The position numbers were made by a program, and so were the translations under genes. The notes under the pieces are model-generated. The model did no database searches. It was not told the DNA's origin and saw only the letters and a program-made list of their open reading frames with translations. From Zygnema cylindricum (taxonomy: Eukaryota; Streptophyta; Zygnematophyceae; Zygnematales; Zygnemataceae): DNA of 35,929 nucleotides. Positions 18,011-28,510 of the stretch are shown here, piece after piece. Each line of letters opens with the position of its first letter. Positions within the stretch are counted from its first letter, which is position 1. Location of the stretch: contig JBBHKE010003145.1 of the NCBI GenBank assembly GCA_037447655.1, forward strand, positions 1 to 35,929, written 5' to 3'.

Positions 18011-19089
18011 GTTGATATAAACCCAAATGACTGACCCGTTGACAATCTCAGACCCATTATAGTTTCACCTCTGTGAAATAAGACTTTCTGTGTGCTCAGT
18101 TCCACCACAGAATGCAAAGTTAGAATATGAGTTTGGACACATTCATCCACATTGACTTTCCCTTAGAAATGCAGCCACCCTGGCAAGAAAAAACTCTGAC
18201 TGACTACACCCTTGTGTAGCCTAAAATCCCATGAGTCCGCAGCAAAAAGAATCACTGAAAATGGTCAAGTAAATTGATAGATATGAATGGTCAAATATGA
18301 CCCTGTTGTACAAGAGCTCTTTTGGAGAGAGGCTGATACCTACTAAATATTCTAAGTCCTATCTCTCTCTAAAACTCTATCTAGTGATATACAGCACCAA
18401 TCAAATAAATGTGTTGTACATAAAGTACATGTGCCTGTGTCCTTTTTGTACGGCCATCGTACGACATGGCCAAAATGTCGACATGTGTCATATCGAGATG
18501 TGTTCCCGTAATCTCCGGAGTTGCCGCAATCCAACGTTGTCGCGCCACATGTCACATGATATGGCGATGACAGTAAAATGCCAAAAGTACATATTCCGTG
18601 ATCGCGACACCTATCGTGGCCGTCCGATCAAAACCGGATATAACTATAGTCGTTGAAAATATACACGCGGTATTTGTTTTGTGTTCGAAACAAATGCGAG
18701 GTATCCGATTTTTATAGTACATTAAAATCGTACAAAAACTGTATCTATGCATAACGTATCTATATCCCGTTAAATGAACTAGTCTACGTGTAACATAATA
18801 AATATTTATCAAACCTCATATATCCTATCATTAATCCTAGACTTGTAGGTAAGGCTACCTGCTAATTTGACGGACGGTAATCCCGTGTCCGTCAAATATT
18901 TTAGGTAACTCTATCGCGAGTTGCCTTCCTGTCCTCTTTGGACACCATGGGCAGCCATGGATCTAACTCCTCTTCAAGTCTTCAGTGACTGCAACAAGTG
19001 TGGGTACTTGAGTGAAGAGTTAGAGGCAAGCTGTCATTGTTTTGGCCTTTATTTTACAATCTCCTGACCTATAAAATACTTAAATTTCA
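17937..19089 (-). repeat. 5' LTR of element B
   Basis: About 1153 bp, TGAAATTCTGTGTGCTCC to AAATTTCA; the terminal ACA seen in other LTRs is missing. It gives the uninterrupted version of the site where A entered the other LTR. The tRNA-like stem region (18842-18897) has lost its centre, leaving TTTGACGGACGG next to GTGTCCGTCAAA. The palindromic module is at 18949-19036 with loop GACTGCAACAAGTGTGGG. The box near 18543 reads GCCACATGTC, a mutated ACGTG site. Confidence 0.88.
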
Positions 19090-19565
19090 GATTTGTAATC
19101 TTTGGTCTTCAGGCCTCTGTTAGGTGTGAAAAAAAGTGCATGACGCTCAGTTTAGGAAATACTAGGATCTTGTCCGGTTTGGTGTACTCCCTCTTTTGTA
19201 CTCCGATGACCGTACGGGGTAGAAAGAGTCCCGAAATTCTTAGGAAAATAAAGGTGTGCCGAATACGCACAAGAGCTTGACAGCTGTCAAGCGTGCGTGA
19301 GAAACATAAGAATATCGCATGTCGCCATACATAGTCTGCACCGGAGTCCTGTAAATAACCCAAAATGCAGATGCTTCCCATGATGGTCATAATGCCCATT
19401 TCTGCCCTCTTGTTCCTCTTGTAGGCATGCATGCAAAGCATAGGAGATAATCGGACCGGAAATGGAAATGAATACATGGGAAGGTGAAAATGATACCCCC
19501 TCCCATTTTCTATCCCGATCTAGCTAGGAAAAGTGGTGGGTTTTGGTAATCGGGCTGAGATCCCA
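19090..19565 (-). repeat. 3' LTR (or part) of a Ty3/gypsy-type element
   Basis: The right end is firm: on the minus strand TGGGATCTCAGCCCG begins immediately after a purine tract. The part 19282-19565 repeats at 7341-7622. The left part (19090-19281) has no second copy here and meets element B's LTR at 19089, so the true left end is unknown and may have been cut by B. Confidence 0.65.
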
Positions 19566-19583
19566 ATTTTCCCCCCTCTTAGT
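19566..19583 (-). promoter_or_regulatory. Polypurine tract of the gypsy element
   Basis: Minus strand AAGAGGGGGGAAAAT directly before TGGGATC of the LTR. Confidence 0.65.
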
Positions 19584-20045
19584 CAATCGTGACTAGGACA
19601 TAAAATAATTACCCGCCCAATTCGCAGCTCCCGCAAAACCAGGTGATTGAGGGTTGAGGGCGTGGCTCCCAAGAGGCGGGAAGACATGATCGATGCCAAC
19701 GCTGGCTCTAGTGGTCGTAGACCAAGACATCGCCTAGCTGGGAGGACAGATTACGGGCTAAGGAAAAGAAAGGAGGGTTGGCAAAGTAAGTTAAGTGAAA
19801 AGTGGGTTCGTCCTCCAATCCCTGGAGATGGCAAGGGGCCACATTGATTTGATCCTCTTTAATTTTTCGGCCATCCTTCCCTTCCAAGGTAAGAACTCCC
19901 TTGTTAGAAACCTCTACAACTTTCAAGATTACGCGCCCGCTAGAGATATATAGCATGTCCTTCTTTTGTTGCATCCTGTATACAAAGTCCCTTGGCATAA
20001 ATTGTTGTTGTCGTGGCACATAATTTCCGCTCGGACGTTGAGAAT
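19584..20045 (-). pseudogene. Gypsy integrase C-terminal region and 3' untranslated stretch
   Basis: The frame at 19708-20019 reads PRDFVYRMQQKKDMLYISSG, then VILKVVEVSNKGVLTLEGKD and INVAPCHL. It resembles the C-terminal DNA-binding module that follows the DDE core in Ty3/gypsy integrases (hydrophobic strands ending in a PCH/KPC-like turn). No chromodomain is recognisable. It is separated from the core by a stop near 20045. The stretch 19584-19707 holds no recognised coding sequence. Confidence 0.6.
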
Positions 20046-20970
20046 ACTACATGTGATCCCGGTGTTGAGCCGCCTCTAAATTCCCCATGGCGAGAGGCAT
20101 CTCTCGGTGGAATACTTTAGCTCTGTGGACGATAAGTTTTTCAACAGTCCTCTCGTCATCCATTTCTGGGAGGACCACTGCTAGGGTCGGCGCAACATCA
20201 GGCAGGATGGGATGTCGTCCAAATAAGATGAAGTAAGGGCTATACGAGTGGAGGGAAGCTTGTTGGCTAAACCTGTTTCCCATGGCAATCCAAGGTACCC
20301 TCTTGTCCCACTCCCTCAAATCTTCTTCGACTGCATATTTCCCTAGTGACCGCTTCACTGTCTGTACGCACCTTTCGGCCAAACCGTCGGCTTGTGGGTG
20401 GTTATGATTGGTCAACTGATGGTTAATGAGGCATTTCTCCAAGAGGTTGGAGAATTCTCCGAAAAATTCGGAACCGTGGTCGCTTAGAACCTCTGTTGGC
20501 GCCCCAAATTGTGACAACACCCTTTGCAAAAAGGCATCGCCAATTGACTTCGACACCTTCCGAGGCAATGCCACCAACTCTATCTATTTTGAAAAATGTT
20601 CAATCATGACCAGCACGAAGCGGTTCCCCCGCTTGGTGGTCAGAAGAGGCCCCAAAAGATCTATAGACCATCTATAAAACACCCCGAAGATGGGAAGAGA
20701 ATGAATCTCGTTTCCGCCCTTTTTGTCAAAAGTTCCTTTAACTCGATCGCAGGAAGAGCAAGTCTACACAATTCAGTTGACTTGGGTCCGCAACCCATGC
20801 CACCAATAAGATACTGTGACCATAGAAGTGGTCCGTTTTTGCCCAAAGTGCCCGCATTGCTGATGGAAACGGGTGATCACAGTTTCCCGATCAACGGAGG
20901 GGAGGAACCACTTTCTTCGTTCCGTCACCCCATTTCCGCAGGAGAATATCTTGGTCCCAATCATACGCCG
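20046..20970 (-). pseudogene. Ty3/gypsy integrase: zinc finger and DDE core (broken)
   Basis: HHCC finger: FHQQCGHFGQ near 20850-20880 supplies the His pair, and CSSCDRVKG near 20740-20765 the Cys pair after a frame shift. Catalytic residues: Asp in WSIDLLGPL near 20660, Asp in LSDHGSEFFGEF near 20470-20490, and Glu in ADGLAERCVQTVKRSL near 20360-20400. All three acidic residues are present. A TAG replaces the expected Trp codon in FSKW-IELVALP near 20585, and at least one frameshift is needed. The domain style (SDHGSEF, DGLAE) is gypsy/retrovirus-like and clearly distinct from the copia integrases here. Confidence 0.82.
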
Positions 20971-21352
20971 CTATCCGGATCTGCACACGAGACAATTGAA
21001 CTTTAGCCAAGTGGGAAAAAGGAGATCCCTGTTGGATGGATGGTAGTGAAGGTTATTCCAGATATCTTTCCGTCTGGCTCCTATTTGTGCCTGTCCCTCC
21101 ACGTCCGCCGCAAAAGTGGACACTTCCTCCCCAGATCAGGGAAGCTATATTAAGGCGGAAGAGGCTTGAATATGTCCTAGACTGATCTCCAAATCCTCAT
21201 CGTGCCGCGCCTCGGTGGAATCCAAAAGTGAGGGATCAAGATTTTCGCTAAGTCTGTTGGCATCCCGTGGATTTTCCCTACCCGGTGGATAATACTGTGG
21301 CCATATTCTTGCAAGATTAGAACCCATCAGGCGAGTGTGCCGGTTAACTTAC
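20971..21352 (-). pseudogene. Gypsy pol upstream of integrase, truncated by element C
   Basis: Probably the stretch between RNase H and integrase; a 60-codon frame (21145-21327) shows no clear motif. RT and RNase H should lie to the right, but element C's LTR begins at 21353 and no more gypsy sequence is seen in the window. Confidence 0.45.
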
Positions 21353-22569
21353 TTCAATTCTGTGTCCTCCATTTGACTATATAATTTAGGAAGCCTCTAG
21401 GTTGTGTTTAACTTACCCACTTTGAGCCACAACCACTGCAGCCCAAGCACACAAATTTATAATCTAAGTGCAACCCTATGCAATTTAGACTCCCTTGAGT
21501 CCGTATCAAAAAGAATCACGGAAAACGGCCAATGAACCGATTAGTTGGGAGTGGCAAAAATGCTTATTTATACAAACTCTCAAATGAGAGAGGTGACTGT
21601 CTACAAAAAGTTTTTAAGTCCAAAACCCCTCTCACAACCCCTATTTACAATAGTACGATCCAGTCAAATCACTGTAGAGTACAGAAAGGTACTACGGCCG
21701 ATGTACTTTTTGTACGGTCTGTGTACGACAAGGCCATTGAGTGGAGGCGTGTCCACTTTTAACTCGTCTTTATGTTCTCTGGAATTCTCGCGATCGAATG
21801 TTATCTCTCCACGTGACGCCTAGTTAGCCATGTCCGAAAACGGCCAAAGTGACAATTCCGAGATTTTGGCTGCGATATATGCCTTCAAATCATAACCCAA
21901 CATTTATTATTAGCCGTTGAAACTAATGCCCGATTCATTTGTTTCGTGCAAGATCATGTTTGCACTATATATTAGTTAGCTCTATGTCCCTTTGTTCGTC
22001 ATTTCGTTAATTGAATTCAAGATCATTACATAGTTTAAATAATTATCATACCCTAGGTATGTTAACGAACTCCTTCGACAGATCGGTTAGAGCCGACGGC
22101 TACGCCTAGCTCCGTCGATCGGTGGTTTGAGTCCTGCCGAACTAAACCTTTTGTTGAGAGTGACTTATGTCACTCTTTAGTCCAGCCTATGGAGCTGAGG
22201 CAGCCATGGCTCCACCACTCTCTCTCTCTCTCCTTCAGTGACTACAACAAGTATGGGGGATAGAGGAAAGAGGTGGAGGCAGACTGCCTGCGCTTTACTT
22301 TTCTTTTTTCATTAAGCTATACCAAGATCAAATCTTGATTCCGACATGTCATTTTAGCAAATAAACGTTCCTATCCGTATATGAACTAATCTATTTCTAG
22401 TAAACCTCTGGATAGCCTAGGTAGCCATGGCTCTAGCTTCCTCTCCAACTTCTCAGTGACTGCAACAAGTGTGGGAGTTGGAGAGAGAAGTTAGAGGCAG
22501 ACTGCTTCGGCTTCTTTATGTTTTACAATTTAGACCTACAAAAAAATAAAAACACCATCGATTTCTACA
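21353..22569 (-). repeat. 3' LTR of element C
   Basis: About 1217 bp, related to the A-type LTR at both ends but diverged, starting TTCAATTCTG (TG changed to TT) and ending TTTCTACA. Features: TATA box on the minus strand (TATAAATA, 21565-21572); CCACGTGACGCC near 21810; tRNA-like segment 22070-22143; perfect stem AGAGTGAC / GTCACTCT near 22157-22176; and two palindromic modules, at 22199-22288 and 22420-22505, where other LTRs have one. The right part therefore looks like a duplication or fusion of an A-type and a B-type module. Confidence 0.85.
22070..22143 (+). other. tRNA-like segment in the LTR of element C
   Basis: CGGTTAGAGCCGACGGCTACG followed by GGTGGTTTGAGTCCTGCC: D-arm-like and T-arm-like blocks in the same order and spacing as at 31830. 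The B-box-like GGTTTGAGTCC is at 22124-22134. Confidence 0.5.
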
Positions 22570-24057
22570 CTCCCCTTATTTTCTAATCAATCTTTAATTT
22601 CAGACCACACTTCTCCCTGTAGAAAATTAGCTTAGGGGAACGCACAAGTTTGGTCATCATATCTGCTACCATCTCGCTATCCAGAGGGTACTCTAAACTG
22701 ATTATTTTGTTTTCTACTTTCTCTCTAACAAAGGTGAGTCTAATATCCATTTTTTTAGCTTTTAAATGATGTTTAGGATTGGCAGAAATAGCGATTGCTG
22801 CCTGATTATCACAAAAAAAATTTTGCACACCACTCTTAAGGTGACCATGCTCACCAAGCAAAGACTTAACCCACATCAATTCTTTTACAGCAGAGCAAGA
22901 GGCCATATACTCAGCCTCCATGGTGGACAGAGCATTAACCTTTTGTTGTTTGCTACTCCAACACTAAGCCTCATCACCCACATATAATACATATCCAGAA
23001 GTACATCTCCTCATCGGAGCATCACCATAACTGGCTTCACTCCAAGTAGTGATGTCAGTATTCTCCCCACCCAAATGCAACCATAGATCCCTAGTTCCTA
23101 TCAAATATCTAAGGACTCTCTTAGCTGCCTCCTAATCCTTCTTAGTGGGAGCATTTAGAATTCTACTCAGCACTCCTATAGCCGCAGCTAAATCCGGCCG
23201 GGTACAATTCATAAAATAGATTAGGCTTCCCACTACTTGCTTGTAAAGAATAGTCTGCATGATCATCTGTTTTTCAGGACTTAATTCCTCGTCTAAGACT
23301 ATGACTACTTCTTCCTCACTCCCCTCACTTCCCTTCTTTAACTTCATTGGAGTTTGTACAACCATTAGCTTTATCCATCTGAAATTTTTCCAGCATGTTC
23401 CCTATTGCTTCCTTTTGAGTCAATCTTATAATCTTTATTTCTCGGTTTGTTTCTACTTGAATTCCCAAAATATATTTTGCTTCCCCCATATCCTTCATTT
23501 CAAATCTCCCCTTAAGATCGGTTTTTAGTTTATTATTTTTTTTCATTGATTTACTTAAAACAAGCAAATCATCAACCTAAACTGCAATAAATATAACACT
23601 TTCCTCATTTTCAAAAACATAGATTGAGTGATATGAGCTGATCCGGATATATCTTCTACCGGTAAGAAACTCATCAAATTTCTTATTCCACTGTCGAGGC
23701 GCCTATTTCAAACCGTAAAGAGATTTAATCAGCCGGCATACCTTAGTCTCCTCTCCTTCCTCCACAAATCCTTCGGGTTGTCGTATGAAGATATCCTCTT
23801 CCAATTCTCCAAGCAAAAAGGTTGTCTTGATGTCCATCTGGTGCACCTCTATGTATTTCGCTGCTGCTAGACTGAGAAATATGCGGATGGAGGGAAATTT
23901 GACGACCGGAGCAAAGGTTTCCTCGTAGTCGATTCTTTCTTTCTGTGTAAATCTTTTTGCCACTAATCGCGCTTTGTAACGCTCAATGGTGTTATCCAGG
24001 TTCAGTTTTAATTTGAAAACCCACTTACAAGTGATTGGTTTTCGGTTAGGTGGACAA
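22570..24057 (-). pseudogene. Element C RT - RNase H (broken)
   Basis: Motif A is intact (VHQMDIKTTF near 23820-23850). LIKSLYGLK is followed by a stop near 23706, and in the active site the Tyr codon of YVDD is replaced by TAG near 23579, leaving VDDLLVLS. GEAKYILGIQVE is near 23470-23490, and GSLIYFMNCTRPDLAAAIG near 23180-23240. RNase H (EAEYMASCSAVKELMWVKS, CDNQAAIAI) is open from 22921 to a natural-looking stop at 22583. This is the best view in the window of the pol C-terminus (TKLVRSPKLIFYREKCG). Confidence 0.88.
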
Positions 24058-24062
24058 TCCAC
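24058..24062. repeat. Target site duplication of the solo LTR (left)
   Basis: TCCAC, repeated at 25410-25414. Removing the LTR and one copy restores the continuous order of element C between the RT start and the linker. Confidence 0.88.
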
Positions 24063-25409
24063 TGAAATTCTATGGGCTCCATTGCCACACAGAATTCGCA
24101 GGTCCAAAGGAAGCTAATCTAGATAGTGCCGACTTCAAGTTGATTAAAAACCCAAATGATTGACCCCTTGACAATCAAAAACCGATTAAAGCTTCACCCT
24201 TGTGAAGTAAGACTTCTGTGTGCTCAGTTCCACCACAGAATGCAAAGTTAGAATATGAGATTTGGACACATTCCCCCACTTTGACTTTCCCTTAGAAATG
24301 CAGCCACCCAGGCAGGCAATAACTCTGACCGACTACACCTCTGTATAGCGTGGACTCCCTTGAGTCCGCAGCAACAAGAATCACTGAATTTGGTCAACTG
24401 AATTGATAGTTATGGCTGGCCAAAGTTTGCCATTTATACAAGGTGCTCTATGGGAGAGGCAGCTACCTACCAGAAATATTCTAAGTCCTAAACCCCTCTC
24501 TAAACCCTCTAGTTCAAAGGTGCGGACCAATCAAATTACTGTATAGTACATAAAGGTACAGGTGCCATTGTACCTTTTGTACGGCCATCGTACGACATGG
24601 CTAAAAACTTAACACGTGTCCTATCCTGATTCGCTCTTATAATCCCCATAATTCCTACTTCCAAATCTTATCCCTCCACGTGGCGCTAGGTCATGCCACG
24701 TCAGAAAAACGGTACTGTAGAGAAAGTACAGGCGCCGGAGTACTTTCCGTACGGACATTGTACGATGATGTTATAGTGTGACATTTGTCACATCCAGTTT
24801 TGTTATGTCCCTTTCCGGAGATTCCGCAACCTGTACAATGTCGCCACGTGTCATTCAGAGTGGTGGCGTCCGCAAACGCAAAAAAACCTGTTCCGCGATC
24901 TCGGCATTTATCGCGGCCGTCCGATTTAAACCGGCATTCAATTTTAGCCGTCGAAAATTGGTGCGCGGTATTTATTTCGATAGCGAAACAAATGCGCGGT
25001 ATCCGTTCCGTCCCCGTACCGTACTCCGTACTAAATTAAATTGTCTCTATGTACTAAATACTGTAACCCAGTTAAATGGAAAATCCTACCTATAACTATT
25101 TAAATATTTATCAAACCCTTCATTTACTAGCACTAGTCCTAGACTAAATGGACAAAGCTAACGGCTACTGGACGTTTGACGGACGGTAGGTACAAGAATC
25201 AATACCTGGGTCCATCAAATACCTTTTTGGTAAACATACCTATTATCTATTCCTGTCTCTCTGGAAAGCTTAGGCAGCCATGGCTCTAGATCCCTCTCCA
25301 GCCTTTAGTGACTGCAACAAGTGTGGGGGCTTGGAGAAGGGAGTCAGAGGTAGACTGCCTCTACTCTTTTCTATCTAATAAAGACCTAGAAAATACCCAA
25401 ATATGAACA
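24063..25409 (-). mobile_element. Solo B-type LTR inserted in element C
   Basis: 1347 bp, TGAAATTCTATGG...TATGAACA, flanked by TCCAC on both sides with no internal region, so it is a solo LTR left by LTR-LTR recombination. It is about 190 bp longer than LTR B because a 170-180 bp promoter module (GTAC cluster plus ACGTG box) is present twice, at about 24540-24712 and 24713-24890. TATA on the minus strand is ATAAAT at 24432-24438; tRNA-like segment 25141-25220; palindromic module 25273-25359. ATG-GAG-CCC lies near its 3' end. Confidence 0.9.
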
Positions 25410-25414
25410 TCCAC

Positions 25415-26600
25415 CAGCCCCCAAGTAGCGGCTGCCATAATTGAGGCCATCTCCTCATTGATGGTTGTCTTCCAACTATTCCTTTCTGGACAAGTCATCG
25501 CCTCTCAATAAATTTGAGGTTCATCTTGATGAGATAGTTTTGTTACCTTGTTATTAACCTGTTTTTCTTGCAATCTTTTGCTACTTCTCCTTCCCCCCTC
25601 AAAATCTGTGGCCGGAATAGATGGTTCTCGTGGGTTTTTTCGATTAATCTCGGCTTCTTCTTTATCCGTTGATTCCGAATCAATATCCACCAGGTCTTCC
25701 GCTTCCGGTAGAATTGTCAGTGGAGTTTCCGCAACCGAGTCCTTTCCTGTCTGATTTGTACTTGCAACAATGTCATCTTCTCTAAAACCTAGATAGTTAG
25801 GAAGCTCAAAGTCATCGGAATTTTCTGACTCAAATCTGATTTTTACTGACTTTGTATACTTGAAGGGATCCACATACTTTCTTTCATCCATAACTATTAG
25901 ATGCTTTACTAAGATTATATCTTCGATTTTTAGATCGTAAACTCTATATCCTTTAACATCCTCATCATATCCTAATAAGTATCCCGGTTTTCCTTTAGGA
26001 TCTAGCTTCCAATTAGACCGATATGTATCTAGACTGAATACTTGACTACCGAAAACCTTTAAGTGAGATATGTCTGGTTTTCGGCCGGTCCATCTCTCAT
26101 AAGGTGTTTGATCTTTTATAGCTGAGGTAAGAACTCTATTTTTGAGGTAATTAGCACAGTTCATTGCTTCTGCCCAAAACCTTTTTCCTATCTTCTTATC
26201 CGACAACATACTTCTAGCACTATCACTTAGTGTCCTATTTAATCGTTCAGCTACCCCATTCTGTTCCCGGTTTTCTGGAACTGTCTTTTGATGTTGAACT
26301 CCGTCTTTCCTCAAAAAATCCACAAACTTGTTAGAAGTATATTCTCCACCATTGTCACTCCTTCCTCTCTTGATTGGAGTTTCATGGAGTTTTTCGCTCC
26401 ATGCTTTATATTGTCTAAAACAATCCAGAGCTTCTGACATGTTTTTCAAAAAATACACCCTGGAATATCGAGACCAATCATCAGTGATAGTCATTATACA
26501 TCTCTTCCCCCCCCGGTGAGGGCACTTTGGCCGGTCCTCAAATATATGTGTGTACTAAATCTAGAATTTTTTCTACACTATAGGTTGTTGTTTTGGGAAA
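25415..26600 (-). pseudogene. Element C integrase and linker (long open frame, first Asp lost)
   Basis: The longest believable frame in the window: 329 codons at 25505-26494. It covers the integrase core from TITDDWSRYSRVYFLK through RSDNGGEYTSN (second Asp) and NGVAERLNRTL (Glu), the C-terminal GKPGYLLGYDEDV, and an acidic linker ending near HQDEPQ. Just upstream, the motif that should be HTDIW reads HTYI followed by TGA (near 26545), so the first catalytic Asp is Tyr and the Trp is a stop. The enzyme is dead despite the long frame. Confidence 0.9.
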
Positions 26601-27170
26601 GGGCAATCTGTTTACTTTACCTTGAACACACCCACTACAATCACTTATATCATCACTCTCACTGAACTGAATTCCTTCCACCACTCCCATCTTTTTCATC
26701 TCTCTTAGCTTATCTAGATTTTCATGCCCAAGCCTCTTATGCCACATCATTATATCATGAACACCAGCATAATAAAGTTTCTTCTTTTCATTGCTTAAAA
26801 TCAGCCCAAACATCCCTTGGCTACCTTTTTCAGCAATGAAATAAACTTCCTCCTCAAAACTAGCAGTAAAGACTCCTTTCCTAGTGCTAGAATCAAAACC
26901 CTTATCATCTAATACAAACGTAGAGATGAGGTTTTTGTTTAGCTCCGGAATAAACAATAGATCGGAGAATGTAACTATGGATGTCTTTCCTTCTACCAAC
27001 ACTCTCAGATCTACCGATCCTACAAGAGTAGTAGTGACTATCCTCCCATCCCCGTACTCTATCTATACGGTGGGAATCTTTCTTATCTTAGTGAATTGGT
27101 GTTTATCCTTACACATGTGCATGGAGGCACCTGAATCTACAATCTAGCCTGCTTCACCTTTCTATCCACT
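26601..27170 (-). pseudogene. Element C protease and GAG-pre-integrase
   Basis: A 155-codon frame (26538-27002) reads VEGKTSIVTFSDLLFIPELN, then DKGFDSSTRKGVFTA, WHKRLGHENLDKLREM (His pair) and CSGCVQGKVNRLPFPK (Cys pair), giving a complete HHCC finger. The protease site IVDSGAS near 27125-27150 is intact, but the Trp two residues before it is a stop (TAG). Another stop lies near 27064 in VEIEYGDG-like sequence. Confidence 0.86.
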
Positions 27171-27526
27171 GAAAGCACATTTCTGCTTTCGTGGAATTTC
27201 TACCTCGTTCGTCGCTTCCAACTCTTCATCCAATAGGAGCTCATCGTCCTCGTCTTCGGATAACCACCTTATGTACCTGTGTCACAAGGGCCTTTTTCTT
27301 TCCTCTCGGGGTTCCACCGATCTGTCCCTCTTTTGACCGAAGCTTGATTAGCTTAGTGTACTCCGCCATATAGTGCCTTGGTTTCTTACAAAAATGACAT
27401 ACACCTTTGGGAGCCCTTGGTCAAAACTCGTCGGTCTGATTTTTCTGCTCCCCCCCTCCGTAATTTCTGACCCGTCTCTGGGAATTCTTATTCCTCCAGT
27501 CGGTCCCAGCTGAACCCAGCTGGGAA
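27171..27526 (-). pseudogene. Element C gag, C-terminal end only
   Basis: The nucleocapsid zinc knuckle near 27360-27405 reads VCHFCKKPRHYMAEY: the fourth ligand Cys is Tyr. The rest of gag is absent; the sequence breaks off at about 27510-27526. Confidence 0.72.
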
Positions 27527-27545
27527 AAAAACCATCGATTTCTAC
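27527..27545 (-). repeat. 19-bp LTR-terminus scrap at the C/D junction
   Basis: AAACCATCGATTTCTACA here equals, except for one base, the last bases of element C's LTR (CACCATCGATTTCTACA, ending 22569). It joins directly to RNase H/RT sequence at 27546 that normally lies about 500 bp from the LTR. It marks a deletion, either of element C's 5' LTR or of element D's 3' LTR and RNase H. Confidence 0.7.
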
Positions 27546-28510
27546 AAATGCAACCATAACTCTCTGGTTCCCACCAGATATCTCATGACTCTCTTGGATG
27601 CCTCCCAGTCTTTATTCGCAGGATCATTAAGACTCCTATTGAGAACTCCAACGGCTACCGCTATGTACGGCCTGGTACAGTTTATAAAGTATATTACACT
27701 TATACAACCTGCCTGTAGGGGATAGACTTCATAAACTCTCTCTCTTCTGGACTAATTTGATCATCTAAGATTATCACGCCTCCTTCTACACTTCTATCAC
27801 TTACTTTCTTCAAGTCCATGTGAGTGGTACAACTGTTTGTCTTTTTGTTCTGGAATTTCTCAAGCATATTTCATATTGCTTCTTTCTGAGTAAGTCTAAT
27901 GATCCTTTTCCCCCTATCTCTTTTTATTGGGATTCCCAAAATATGTTTAGCCTCCCCTAAATCCTTTATGTCAAATCTGCTTCCATGATCTTTCTTTAAC
28001 TTATTGATCTTTTCCGGAGACTTACTTAACACCAGCAGATCATCCACATAATTTGGAATAAAAATCACATTATTCTCATCTTCAAACATATATATAGAAT
28101 GGTTGGAGCTGATTCGGATATACCCCCAACGTGTGAGATACTCATCTAGTTTTTTATTCCACAGTCGGGGAGCCTGCTTTAGTCCATATAACGACTTTAT
28201 TAGTCTGCAGACTTTGCTCTCTTCTTCTTCCTCCACGAACCCCTCTGGTTACCTCATGAAAATTTCTTCCTCTAATTTATCATTGAGAAAGGCGGTCTTA
28301 ATATCCATATGTTATATTTCCATGTCTTCCATTGCCGCTTAATTGAGGAGAATCCTTACTGATGGGAACCGAACAACTAGAGTAAAAGTCTCCTCATAGT
28401 CAATCTTTTGGGTGAACCCCTTTGTTACCCACCGAGCTTTATATCTTCAAATGGTATTATATGGGTTCAGTTTTAGTTTAAACACCCTTTTACACTCGTT
28501 CGTTTTTTTT
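27546..28510 (-). pseudogene. Element D reverse transcriptase (broken, RNase H deleted)
   Basis: A 122-codon frame (27871-28236) holds CRLIKSLYGLKQAPRLWNKK and an intact YVDDLLVLSKS followed by GEAKHILGIPIKRDRGK. Upstream, motif A near 28300-28315 reads MDIKTAFLN, with its Asp retained, but a stop lies close by (CATGTTATAT region) and the frame changes several times. RNase H is missing apart from its first residues. RT cannot be produced as one protein. Confidence 0.82.

Larger units (their letters stand above)
21353..27526 (-). mobile_element. Element C: Ty1/copia, 5' part lost, interrupted by a solo LTR
   Basis: Runs from its 3' LTR through RNase H, RT, integrase and protease to the end of gag, where it stops at about 27510 in the nucleocapsid region. 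The capsid part, primer-binding site and 5' LTR are missing or reduced to the scrap at 27527-27545. Excluding the solo LTR it spans about 4.8 kb. No target duplication is visible (TTAAC-like sequence left, AATGC right), so a deletion or rearrangement followed insertion. Confidence 0.8.

Noticed and set aside
19584-21352. Attribution of the integrase at 20 kb to the copia elements
   Set aside because: The motif style (WSIDLLGPL, SDHGSEF, DGLAE) and the different purine tract and LTR are gypsy-like, unlike the HTDIW / RSDNGG / NGVAE copia set.
25505-26494. Element C integrase as a functional gene because of its 329-codon open frame
   Set aside because: The first catalytic Asp is Tyr and a stop lies just upstream; the zinc finger is in a separate frame.
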